DNA of 64,000 nt. Source: GCA-002727735 sp038134525 (lineage in GTDB: Bacteria; Bacteroidota; Bacteroidia; Flavobacteriales_D; Parvicellaceae). Below are positions 34,802 to 42,019 of this stretch, in pieces; position 1 is the first letter of the stretch; each line of letters starts with the position of its first letter. The notes under the pieces were generated by a model. The model ran no database searches. It was given only the letters and a program-made list of their open reading frames with translations, and was not told where the DNA came from. The DNA is taken from positions 62,001 to 126,000 of the forward strand of contig JAYPVI010000002.1 in NCBI GenBank assembly GCA_038134525.1, in the 5' to 3' direction. Position numbers and translations under genes: made by a program.

Positions 34802-35059
34802 TTAATGATTATGATCTGAATGATCTTCAGTAGCTTCTTCTACCTCTTCCATCATTTCTGAAGTCACATTATCAATAGAGTCAGACATCATTTCCAATTC
34901 GTTTACGGCAGAGTCAACAGATGCTTCCATTTCTTGAACAGCTTGATCAATAATAGCTTCCAATTCTGCTTCCATTTGTGCTTCTAATTCTGCTTCAGAA
35001 GCACCACCTCCACAAGAAAAAGCAAGCAATGCTAGTGGTAATATCCAAAATTTTTTCAT
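34802..35059 (-). CDS. Small, very acidic lipoprotein with His-rich tail
   Basis: 85 residues. The signal peptide ends in the lipobox LAFSC, giving lipidated Cys16 followed by three Gly. The mature part is almost entirely Glu, Ala, Met, Asp and Ser in heptad-like spacing, predicting one long acidic helix, and it ends DHSDHNH. It has no known domain. It is a single-gene unit between the strong terminator at 34751-34779 and the frr stop. Acidic/His composition could favour metal or cation binding, but that is inference. Confidence 0.75.
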   Translation of the reverse strand: MKKFWILPLALLAFSCGGGASEAELEAQMEAELEAIIDQAVQEMEASVDSAVNELEMMSDSIDNVTSEMMEEVEEATEDHSDHNH

Positions 35060-35142
35060 GTTTTTATTAGTTTAAATTTGCAAATTAAACGATAAAACTA
35101 AACTATTTTTACGAATTCAAAAGAGAATCTTCTATTAATCTG

Positions 35143-35703
35143 CTAAACTTTCATTATATCTTCTTCCTTAATAGAAACCAGCTCATCTACTTTTGAAGAA
35201 TAAGAATTCGTTAAATTTTGAATATCTAATTCCGTATTTTTGACCGCATCCTCACTCAACCCATCATCTTTAAGTGACTTCACCATATCATTTGCATCTT
35301 TCCTCTGGGTCCTTAAACTAACTTTAGCATTTTCTCCTTCAGCTCTAGCTCTTTTAACCAATTCTTTTCTTCTTTCTTCTGTTAAAACTGGAACAGAAAT
35401 GATAATTACCTCACCATTGTTTTGTGGATTTAATCCAAGATTAGAATTAATAATTCCTTTAGTAATTTCATCCAACATACTTTTTTCCCAAGGCTGTACA
35501 GTTAGTGTTCTTGGGTCTAGAGTGCTAATATTCCCAATTTGAGATAATGGAGTTGGAGAACCATAATAATCTACTCTTACCGTATCTAACATTGAAGGTG
35601 TAGCTCTTCCGGCTCTGATTTTACTTAATTCAGAATTTAAATGAGAAATGGCCCTTTTCATTCCATCCTCAGCTTCTTCTAAGATTATGTTTATTTCTTC
35701 CAT
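35143..35703 (-). CDS. frr: Ribosome recycling factor
   Basis: 186 residues, the standard length. The N-terminal helix leads to ELSKIRAGRATPSMLD, then VDYYGSPTPLSQIGNIS and the conserved LTVQPWEKSM, followed by the long C-terminal helices with ERRKELVKRARAEGENAKVSLR. With EF-G it splits post-termination ribosomes. It follows pyrH with a 9-base gap, the usual pairing. Confidence 0.97.
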   Translation of the reverse strand: MEEINIILEEAEDGMKRAISHLNSELSKIRAGRATPSMLDTVRVDYYGSPTPLSQIGNISTLDPRTLTVQPWEKSMLDEITKGIINSNLGLNPQNNGEVIIISVPVLTEERRKELVKRARAEGENAKVSLRTQRKDANDMVKSLKDDGLSEDAVKNTELDIQNLTNSYSSKVDELVSIKEEDIMKV

Positions 35704-35712
35704 TATGTAAAT

Positions 35713-36420
35713 TTAATTCGTAACTAAAGTACCTATTTTCTCCCCAATTACTACCTTTTTTAAATTACCTGTTTCATTCATATTAAATACAATAACAGGT
35801 AATTCATTTTCCTTACATAAAGTAAATGCAGTCATATCCATTACTTTAAGATTATTATTGTATGCCTCATCAAAAGTAATAGTATCATATTTTTTAGCTG
35901 AGGTATTTTTTTCGGGATCTTGATCGTAAATTCCATCGACTCTAGTTCCTTTCAAAATAACTTCTGCGTCTATTTCTATAGCTCTCAACGAAGCAGCAGA
36001 ATCTGTGGTGAAAAATGGATTACCTGTTCCTGATCCGAAAATAACTATCCTACCTTTTTCTAAATGCCTAACTGCTTTTCTTTTTATAAACGGTTCTGCA
36101 ATTTGCTTCATTTCTATTGCAGATTGCAATCGTGTAAATAACCCCACTGATTCTAATGCGGCTTGTAAAGCCATACTATTTATCATTGTAGCTAACATCC
36201 CCATGTAATCTCCTTGAGTCCTTTCCATACCACCTCTTTCGGCTTGAACGCCTCTAAATATATTTCCTCCCCCAATTACTAAACCAATCTCTGTACCTAA
36301 ATCAGCAATTTCTTTTATTTCGTTTGCATATTGCATCAATCGATTATTATCGATTCCAAATTGCTTATTCCCCATTAAGGCTTCTCCACTTAGTTTTAGT
36401 AAGATTCTTTTGTATTTCAT
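35713..36420 (-). CDS. pyrH: UMP kinase
   Basis: 235 residues of the amino-acid-kinase fold: KRILLKLSGEALMG at the start, GLVIGGGNIFRG near 46-57, the acceptor region DYMGMLATMINS, and TDSAASLRAIEI near 140-151. It converts UMP to UDP. A terminator hairpin after tsf lies directly upstream, so pyrH-frr is a separate unit from rpsB-tsf or depends on read-through. Confidence 0.96.
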   Translation of the reverse strand: MKYKRILLKLSGEALMGNKQFGIDNNRLMQYANEIKEIADLGTEIGLVIGGGNIFRGVQAERGGMERTQGDYMGMLATMINSMALQAALESVGLFTRLQSAIEMKQIAEPFIKRKAVRHLEKGRIVIFGSGTGNPFFTTDSAASLRAIEIDAEVILKGTRVDGIYDQDPEKNTSAKKYDTITFDEAYNNNLKVMDMTAFTLCKENELPVIVFNMNETGNLKKVVIGEKIGTLVTN

Positions 36421-36438
36421 GTATATTAAATTTTGAGC

Positions 36439-36464
36439 AAAAAAAAGAGAGCTTAAAGCTCTCT
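36439..36464 (-). terminator. Rho-independent terminator after tsf
   Basis: AGAGAGCTT (36446-36454) pairs with AAGCTCTCT (36456-36464); in practice the top pairs open to a TTAAA loop. On the minus strand eight T follow (36446-36439). It lies 18 bases past the tsf stop and 19 bases before the pyrH ATG. Confidence 0.82.
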
Positions 36465-36481
36465 AAATATAGATAATGTTA

Positions 36482-37303
36482 TTAAATCGAAAGCGAATAA
36501 CGCTTAAAATCTGTGACTTTAAGATCTGGATTGCTTTCTTTTAAAAACTGAGAAACCGTTTTTTTATTGTCTTTAATAAAGGCTTGGTTTAGCAATGTTG
36601 TTTCTTTAAAAAACTTATTTAATCTTCCCCTAGCAATTTTTTCTGCCATTTGTTCAGGTTTCCCTTCTTGAATAGCCAAATCTTTACCTATTTCAATTTC
36701 TCTGTCAATTACATCTTGAGGAACAGAGTCCTGATCCAAAGCAATTGGGTTCATGGCAGCAACCTGCATGGCTACTTGCTTACCTTCATCTTCAGCATCG
36801 GCTGTTAAGCCAACCATTGAAGCAATCTGATTACCAGGATGATTGTATGCCACTACTCTTTCAGCAGAAATATTCTCAAAATAAGAGATTTCTATTTTCT
36901 CGCCAATAACACCACTTTGCTCTGTTATTTTTTCAGCAACTGTAAGGTTAGATCCAGTATAGTTAGAACATAATAATTCATCTACGTTTGATGAATTATT
37001 TGCTATAGCTAAATCTAAAATAGCATTAGCAAAATTTCCAAAATCGTTATTTTTTGCAACGAAATCTGTTTCACAATTAAGACAAATTATATACCCCTTG
37101 TTACCAGAAGACTTAGAAATAACTAATCCCTCTTTAGCATCTCTATCTCCTCTTTTGGCGGCAATTTTTTGACCTTTCTTTCTTAAAAAGTCAATTGCTG
37201 CTTCTAAATCGCCATTAGACTCCTGTAAAGCTTTTTTACAGTCCATCATTCCAGCTCCTGTTTTTTTTCTTAATTCATTAACGTCTTTAGCAGTAATATT
37301 CAT
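36482..37303 (-). CDS. tsf: Translation elongation factor Ts
   Basis: 273 residues. The N-terminal UBA-like domain has VNELRKKTGAGMMDCKKAL (about 8-26), followed by the core with NCETDFVAKN near 76-85, the TDFVxKN signature that contacts EF-Tu, and a dimerisation region. It regenerates EF-Tu-GTP. It lies 26 bases after rpsB, as in most bacteria, and ends in a clear terminator. Confidence 0.97.
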   Translation of the reverse strand: MNITAKDVNELRKKTGAGMMDCKKALQESNGDLEAAIDFLRKKGQKIAAKRGDRDAKEGLVISKSSGNKGYIICLNCETDFVAKNNDFGNFANAILDLAIANNSSNVDELLCSNYTGSNLTVAEKITEQSGVIGEKIEISYFENISAERVVAYNHPGNQIASMVGLTADAEDEGKQVAMQVAAMNPIALDQDSVPQDVIDREIEIGKDLAIQEGKPEQMAEKIARGRLNKFFKETTLLNQAFIKDNKKTVSQFLKESNPDLKVTDFKRYSLSI

Positions 37304-37329
37304 TTTTATTAAAATTTATTAAATCAAAT

Positions 37330-38088
37330 TTATTCTTCTATTTTTTCAGCAGAAACTGCTTCTTTATCAGCTTTCTCTTTAACCAGTTTTTCTTTATTTT
37401 GTTTTCTCTCACCTAATCCATCCTTAATAGAATCACATAAATGACCAACTATTAAATCAATTGATTTTGTAGCATCATCATTTGATGGGATTATAAAATC
37501 AATGCCTTCTGGATTTGAATTGGTATCAACCATAGCAAAAACCGGAATGTTTAGATTTCGAGCTTCTGCTAAAGCAATATGCTCTTTTTTAACATCAATG
37601 ATAAAAATTGCAGCAGGCAATCTATTCATGTCTTCAACACTACCAAATACTTTACCAATTTTTTCTCTTTGTCTAGTCAACTGCAATCTTTCTCTTTTAG
37701 ACATGGTGTCAGCTGTTCCATCTTTCATCATTTTATCAATGGAAGACATTTTCTTTACTGTCTTTCTAGTAGTTTTGAAGTTCGTCAACATACCACCTGG
37801 CCATCTTTCTGTGATGAAAGGCATATTTATTTCAGTTAATCTAGTGGAAATAATTTCTTTTGCCTGCTTTTTTGTTGCAACAAAAAGAATCTTTCTTCCT
37901 GATTTAGCGATTTGTTTCATTGCATTAGAAGCTTCTTCCAGCTTTACTAATGTTTTATTAAGATCTATTACATGAATACCTTTTTTCTCATCGAAAATGT
38001 ATGGAGCCATACTAGGATTCCACTTTCTTTTAAGATGCCCGAAATGCACTCCCGCTTCAAGCATAGTTTCAAAAGTTACTTTTGACAT
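37330..38088 (-). CDS. rpsB: 30S ribosomal protein S2
   Basis: 252 residues. GVHFGHLKRKWNPSMAPYIF near 13-32, LFVATKKQAKEI near 69-80, RWPGGMLTNFKT near 94-105 and the C-terminal VDTNSNPEGIDFIIPSNDDATKSI are all S2 signatures. The last 25 residues are a Lys/Glu-rich tail. A 111-base leader with RNA-fold potential separates it from rpsI; no promoter box was found there, so it is probably in the rplM-rpsI transcript. Confidence 0.97.
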   Translation of the reverse strand: MSKVTFETMLEAGVHFGHLKRKWNPSMAPYIFDEKKGIHVIDLNKTLVKLEEASNAMKQIAKSGRKILFVATKKQAKEIISTRLTEINMPFITERWPGGMLTNFKTTRKTVKKMSSIDKMMKDGTADTMSKRERLQLTRQREKIGKVFGSVEDMNRLPAAIFIIDVKKEHIALAEARNLNIPVFAMVDTNSNPEGIDFIIPSNDDATKSIDLIVGHLCDSIKDGLGERKQNKEKLVKEKADKEAVSAEKIEE

Positions 38089-38199
38089 TTTGTTTACTTT
38101 CTTTTTACTGTTTTACTTTAATCAGCAGATATGAAGTAGCAATAATTTGGTCTCCACACCTTAGATACTAAACCACGTACCCTGGTACGCTTAAAATAA
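38089..38199 (-). promoter_or_regulatory. Structured rpsB leader, candidate autoregulatory RNA
   Basis: Between the rpsI stop and the rpsB ATG the minus strand holds CGTACC-AG-GGTACG, a perfect 6-bp stem, followed by a GGTTTAG...CTAA...GGAGACC segment able to fold a second hairpin. The rest is unstructured and A-rich up to the start codon. In E. coli S2 represses its own mRNA through the leader; a similar role here is inference. Confidence 0.4.
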
Positions 38200-38586
38200 T
38201 TATCTTTTACTAAATTGAAATTTCTTTCTTGCTTTTGGTTGTCCAGGTTTTTTTCGCTCCACCATTCTAGGGTCTCTAGTCATTAAACCTTCTGCTTTAA
38301 GTAAAGGCTTGTATTCTTCATTAATTTCAACTAATGCTCTAGAAATGGCAAGTCTTATAGCTTCAACTTGACCAGTTGTTCCACCACCGTTTACATTTAT
38401 TATAGCATCATATTTTCCAGATGTACCTGTTAAAGTAAACGGTTGGTTAATTTTATATTGAAGTACGTCTGTAGAAAAATAATCTTTTTGATCTCTTTTG
38501 TTGATGGTAATCTTTCCTTTACCTGCTTTTAAATAAACTCTTGCAACGGATGATTTTCTTCTACCTATTTTATTTATAATCGACAT
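38200..38586 (-). CDS. rpsI: 30S ribosomal protein S9
   Basis: 128 residues. IGRRKSSVARVYLKAGKGKITINKR at the start, GGGTTGQVEAIRLAISRAL in the middle and the C-terminal RDPRMVERKKPGQPKARKKFQFSKR with the terminal Lys-Arg tail reaching the P-site tRNA. It starts 7 bases after the rplM stop. Confidence 0.98.
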   Translation of the reverse strand: MSIINKIGRRKSSVARVYLKAGKGKITINKRDQKDYFSTDVLQYKINQPFTLTGTSGKYDAIINVNGGGTTGQVEAIRLAISRALVEINEEYKPLLKAEGLMTRDPRMVERKKPGQPKARKKFQFSKR

Positions 38587-38593
38587 GAATTAA

Positions 38594-39040
38594 TTAATTA
38601 AGTTCTACTTTCTTTGGTTTTTGAGCAGCTTTATCATGTTCGCTACCAACAAAAACATGAAGATTAGTGTATAATTTCCTACCTAGTCTATTTTTAGGTA
38701 GCATCCCTTTAACTGCTTTTTCAATTAATCTTTCAGGGAATTTTGAAAGAAGATCAGAAGCATTAATTGATCTTTGCCCACCAGGATATCCTGTGTGTCT
38801 AATATATTCTTTAGATTCCCACTTGTTACCAGATAATTTTATTTTCTCCGCATTAATCACAATTACGTTATCACCACAATCAACATGTGGAGTGAAATTA
38901 ACTTTATGCTTTCCTCGTATCAATGTTGCTATTTTGCTAGCAACTCTTCCTAGAGGTTGATCAGCGGCATCAACTAACAACCATTCCTTAGTTACGGTTT
39001 CTTTATTAGCAGATATTGTTTTATAACTTAAATGACTCAC
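38594..39040 (-). CDS. rplM: 50S ribosomal protein L13
   Basis: 148 residues. Start codon is GTG at 39040-39038: no in-frame ATG exists nearby, and the following SHLSYKTISANK aligns with the normal L13 N-terminus as I recall it in flavobacteria. Signatures include LGRVASKIATLIRGKHK, FTPHVDCGDNVIVINAEKI, YIRHTGYPGGQRS and EKAVKGMLPKNRLG. It heads the rplM-rpsI-rpsB-tsf string. Confidence 0.97.
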   Translation of the reverse strand: MSHLSYKTISANKETVTKEWLLVDAADQPLGRVASKIATLIRGKHKVNFTPHVDCGDNVIVINAEKIKLSGNKWESKEYIRHTGYPGGQRSINASDLLSKFPERLIEKAVKGMLPKNRLGRKLYTNLHVFVGSEHDKAAQKPKKVELN

Positions 39041-39068
39041 TTTTGTTTTAATTTTGATTAACGGGCTG

Positions 39069-39076
39069 CGAAGATA
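39069..39076 (-). promoter_or_regulatory. Predicted -7 box for the rplM operon
   Basis: Minus-strand TATCTTCG, one mismatch to TAnnTTTG, ends 28 bases before the GTG start of rplM. The predicted start of transcription would leave a leader of about 20 bases. Confidence 0.45.
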
Positions 39077-39127
39077 TGATATAATTTCGATACAAACAAT
39101 TCACTTTTAATATTTTTAAAAGGAAAG

Positions 39128-40318
39128 TCAGCTTATCACATTTAACTCTTTTCCAACTTTAATAAATGCTTGAATAGCTTTATCAAGATGATGTATTTCA
39201 TGAGCAGCAGATATTTGAGTTCTTATTCTTGCCTTACCTTTTGGTACAACAGGATAGAAAAAACCAATTGCATAAACCCCTTCTTTTAATAATAAATCAG
39301 CAAATTTCTGAGATAAACTAGCATCGTATAACATTATTGGAACAATTGGAGAATCACCGGGTTTTACATCAAAACCTGCTTCAATTATTTTTTCTTTGAA
39401 ATAAGCGGTATTACTCTCCAATTTATCTCTAAGCTCTGTTGATGCACTTAAAATATCAAAAACTCTAATCGCTGCACCAACAATTGATGGAGCAAGTGAA
39501 TTGGAAAAAAGATAAGGTCTAGATCGTTGTCTTAACATCTCGATAATTTCTTTTTTACCTGTTGTGTAGCCACCCATTGCACCCCCTAAGGCTTTTCCAA
39601 GAGTTCCCGTTATAATATCTACTCTATCCATAACTCCATGATATTCTGGAACACCTCTTCCCGTTTTACCAATAAATCCTGCAGAATGGCATTCATCTGT
39701 CATTACAAGAGCATCATATTTATCCGCCAAATCACAAATTTCATTCATTTTAGCAATATCACCATCCATAGAGAAAACTCCATCAGTTACGATAATTCTG
39801 TGTCTATCTGATTGAGCAGCTATTAATTGCTTTTCTAAATCTTGCATATCGCTATGCTTGTAGCGGTATCTATTTGCCTTACATAATCGAACACCGTCAA
39901 TAATAGATGCATGATTAAGCTCATCAGAAATTATCGCATCTTCTGGCCCAAATAGAGGTTCAAAGAGGCCGCCATTAGCATCAAAAGCTGCTGCATACAA
40001 TATGGTATCTTCCGTATTATAGAATTCAGCTATCTTCTTTTCTAATTCTTTGTGTATATCTTGAGTTCCGCAAATAAAGCGAACAGAAGACATACCAAAT
40101 CCATGTGTATCAAGAGCATTTTTAGAGGCCTCAATTACATCTGGATGAGAAGACAATCCTAAGTAATTGTTTGCACACATAATAACAACCTCGTCTTCAT
40201 TCTCCACATGAACTTGTGCCCCTTGTGGGGAAGTTATGACCCTTTCTTTTTTAAAAAGACCCGCTTCTTTAACACTTTCTAGTTCTTCTTCTAGAAAAAA
40301 TTTAAGTGAATTATACAT
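39128..40318 (-). CDS. kbl: Glycine C-acetyltransferase (2-amino-3-ketobutyrate CoA ligase)
   Basis: 396 residues of the alpha-oxoamine synthase family of PLP enzymes. MCANNYLGLSSHPDV near 47-61, DELNHASIIDGVRL near 131-144, DECHSAGFIGKTGRG near 206-220 and the PLP lysine in TGTLGKALGGAMGG near 237-250 are present. It cleaves 2-amino-3-ketobutyrate with CoA to glycine and acetyl-CoA, the second step of threonine breakdown. Threonine dehydrogenase is not adjacent. Other members of this family (serine palmitoyltransferase, KAPA synthase) are less similar by motif. It follows gdhA by 10 bases. Confidence 0.9.
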   Translation of the reverse strand: MYNSLKFFLEEELESVKEAGLFKKERVITSPQGAQVHVENEDEVVIMCANNYLGLSSHPDVIEASKNALDTHGFGMSSVRFICGTQDIHKELEKKIAEFYNTEDTILYAAAFDANGGLFEPLFGPEDAIISDELNHASIIDGVRLCKANRYRYKHSDMQDLEKQLIAAQSDRHRIIVTDGVFSMDGDIAKMNEICDLADKYDALVMTDECHSAGFIGKTGRGVPEYHGVMDRVDIITGTLGKALGGAMGGYTTGKKEIIEMLRQRSRPYLFSNSLAPSIVGAAIRVFDILSASTELRDKLESNTAYFKEKIIEAGFDVKPGDSPIVPIMLYDASLSQKFADLLLKEGVYAIGFFYPVVPKGKARIRTQISAAHEIHHLDKAIQAFIKVGKELNVIS

Positions 40319-40328
40319 GGTTTAACTT

Positions 40329-41681
40329 TTATACAACTCCTTGATCGATCATGGCATCAGCAACCTTTACAAAACCTGCAATATTAGCTCCTTTAACATA
40401 ATCAATGTATCCATCATCTTGCTGACCAAAATTGACACATTGTTTATGAATATCTAACATAATATTGTGGAGTTTTTGATCTACTTCCTCTCTAGTCCAA
40501 TTAAACCTTAAGGAATTTTGTGACATTTCTAATCCAGAAGTAGCTACACCACCAGCATTAGAAGCTTTACCAGGTGAAAACAATACTTTTCTAGATTGAA
40601 ATTGAGAGATTGCTTCTGGAGTACAAGGCATATTAGCTCCTTCTGCTACCGCTATACAACCATTATCAACTAATTGTTTTGCTTGTTCTTCATTTAATTC
40701 ATTTTGTGTTGCACAGGGTAAAGCAACATCTACTTTAATTGACCATGGTTTTTCATTTTCATGAAATGTTACCCCATCAAATTCACTGGCATATTCATTA
40801 ATTCTTCCCCTTCGATTATTTTTAAGATCCATAATCCATGCTAATTTTTTAGCATCAATTCCATTAGGGTCATGAATAAATCCTTTAGAGTCGCTCATGG
40901 TAACTACTTTAGCTCCTAACTCTGTTGCTTTTTCACAAGCAAATTGAGCCACATTTCCTGATCCTGATATAGACACCACTTTTCCTGAAAAATCATCGCC
41001 AATGGTCTTAAGCATTTCGGCAGCAAAATAAACCGTACCGTAACCAGTTGCTTCAGGTCTTATCAAGGAACCTCCCCAATTAATTCCTTTACCAGTTAAA
41101 ACACCTGTAAATTCGTTTCTTAATCTTTTGTACTGACCAAACATATACCCAATCTCTCTACCACCGACTCCAATATCTCCAGCAGGAACATCAGTGTCAG
41201 GGCCTATATGCCTAGATAATTCAGTCATAAAAGATTGACAAAATTTCATTACTTCATTATCAGATTTTCCCTTAGGATCAAAATCAGAACCTCCTTTACC
41301 GCCTCCCATGGGTAATGTGGTTAATGAATTCTTAAAAATTTGTTCAAAACCTAAAAACTTTAATATGGATAAATTTACAGAAGGATGAAACCTCAAACCT
41401 CCTTTATAAGGACCAATTGCAGAATTAAATTCCACTCTAAAGCCCCTGTTCACCTGTACTTCACCACTATCATCTACCCAAGGAACCCTAAATTGAATTA
41501 CTCTTTCTGGCTCTGTAATTCTTTCTAAAATTTTCGTACTCTTATATTTTGGGTTTGCCTCAATATAAGGAATGACCGTTTCAGCAACTTCCAATACAGC
41601 TTGAATAAATTCTGGCTCATGGCTGTTTTTAAGCTTAACACCTTCCATGAAAGCGTCAATTTGATGTTGATAAGAAGACAT
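40329..41681 (-). CDS. gdhA: NADP-type glutamate dehydrogenase
   Basis: 450 residues, the size of the hexameric NADP-dependent class. GPYKGGLRFHPSVN near 91-104, the catalytic Lys in PMGGGKGGSDFDPKG near 124-138, PAGDIGVGGREIGYM near 161-175 and the Rossmann loop SGSGNVAQF near 238-246. It assimilates ammonium into 2-oxoglutarate. Predicted promoter TACATTTG is 36 bases upstream. kbl follows in the same direction. Confidence 0.95.
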   Translation of the reverse strand: MSSYQHQIDAFMEGVKLKNSHEPEFIQAVLEVAETVIPYIEANPKYKSTKILERITEPERVIQFRVPWVDDSGEVQVNRGFRVEFNSAIGPYKGGLRFHPSVNLSILKFLGFEQIFKNSLTTLPMGGGKGGSDFDPKGKSDNEVMKFCQSFMTELSRHIGPDTDVPAGDIGVGGREIGYMFGQYKRLRNEFTGVLTGKGINWGGSLIRPEATGYGTVYFAAEMLKTIGDDFSGKVVSISGSGNVAQFACEKATELGAKVVTMSDSKGFIHDPNGIDAKKLAWIMDLKNNRRGRINEYASEFDGVTFHENEKPWSIKVDVALPCATQNELNEEQAKQLVDNGCIAVAEGANMPCTPEAISQFQSRKVLFSPGKASNAGGVATSGLEMSQNSLRFNWTREEVDQKLHNIMLDIHKQCVNFGQQDDGYIDYVKGANIAGFVKVADAMIDQGVV

Positions 41682-41717
41682 ATTAAAATATTAGTTTAAT
41701 AAAAGTTTAATTTTGGC

Positions 41718-41725
41718 CAAATGTA
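41718..41725 (-). promoter_or_regulatory. Predicted -7 box for gdhA-kbl
   Basis: Minus-strand TACATTTG matches TAnnTTTG exactly, 36 bases before the gdhA ATG. It leaves a leader of about 30 bases. Confidence 0.55.
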
Positions 41726-41815
41726 TGGAAATTTATTATTGAATTTTGTTTATGCACATTCATTTTATTTTGCATTTTATTTGAAACAAAATATAATAAT
41801 TGGTTAGAGCTCCTT

Positions 41816-41823
41816 TAAATTTG
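41816..41823 (+). promoter_or_regulatory. Predicted -7 box for the DUF5522-hutU operon
   Basis: TAAATTTG matches TAnnTTTG and ends 4 bases before the ATG at 41828, again predicting a leaderless message. Confidence 0.5.
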
Positions 41824-41827
41824 AATA

Positions 41828-42019
41828 ATGAGTTATTTCGGTCAGGAATTTCGTGGCAAAAAAAACCGTGAAGAAGATGATTTTTATTATTCTAACGATG
41901 GTTATATTATTTTTACTGAAAAATATCATTTAAAAAGAGGATATTGCTGCAAAAGCAACTGCAAGCATTGTCCTTACGGATTTGATATTAAAACAGGAAA
42001 AATAAGATCTAATGACTGA
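41828..42019 (+). CDS. DUF5522-type small cysteine-rich protein
   Basis: 63 residues. The family hallmark is a C-terminal Cys cluster, GYCCKSNCKHCPYGF, with four cysteines and a histidine that could bind zinc or an Fe-S cluster. Before it is a short acidic stretch with an IFTEKYHLKRGYC motif. The hutU ATG overlaps its last codons by 8 bases, so the two are translationally coupled. Function unknown; a maturation or regulatory role for HutU would be speculation. Confidence 0.8.
   Translation: MSYFGQEFRGKKNREEDDFYYSNDGYIIFTEKYHLKRGYCCKSNCKHCPYGFDIKTGKIRSND

Noticed and set aside
37502..37975. 157-codon plus-strand frame rich in Phe, Leu and Ser
   Set aside because: It is antisense to rpsB and its hydrophobic look is a by-product of the AT-rich complement.
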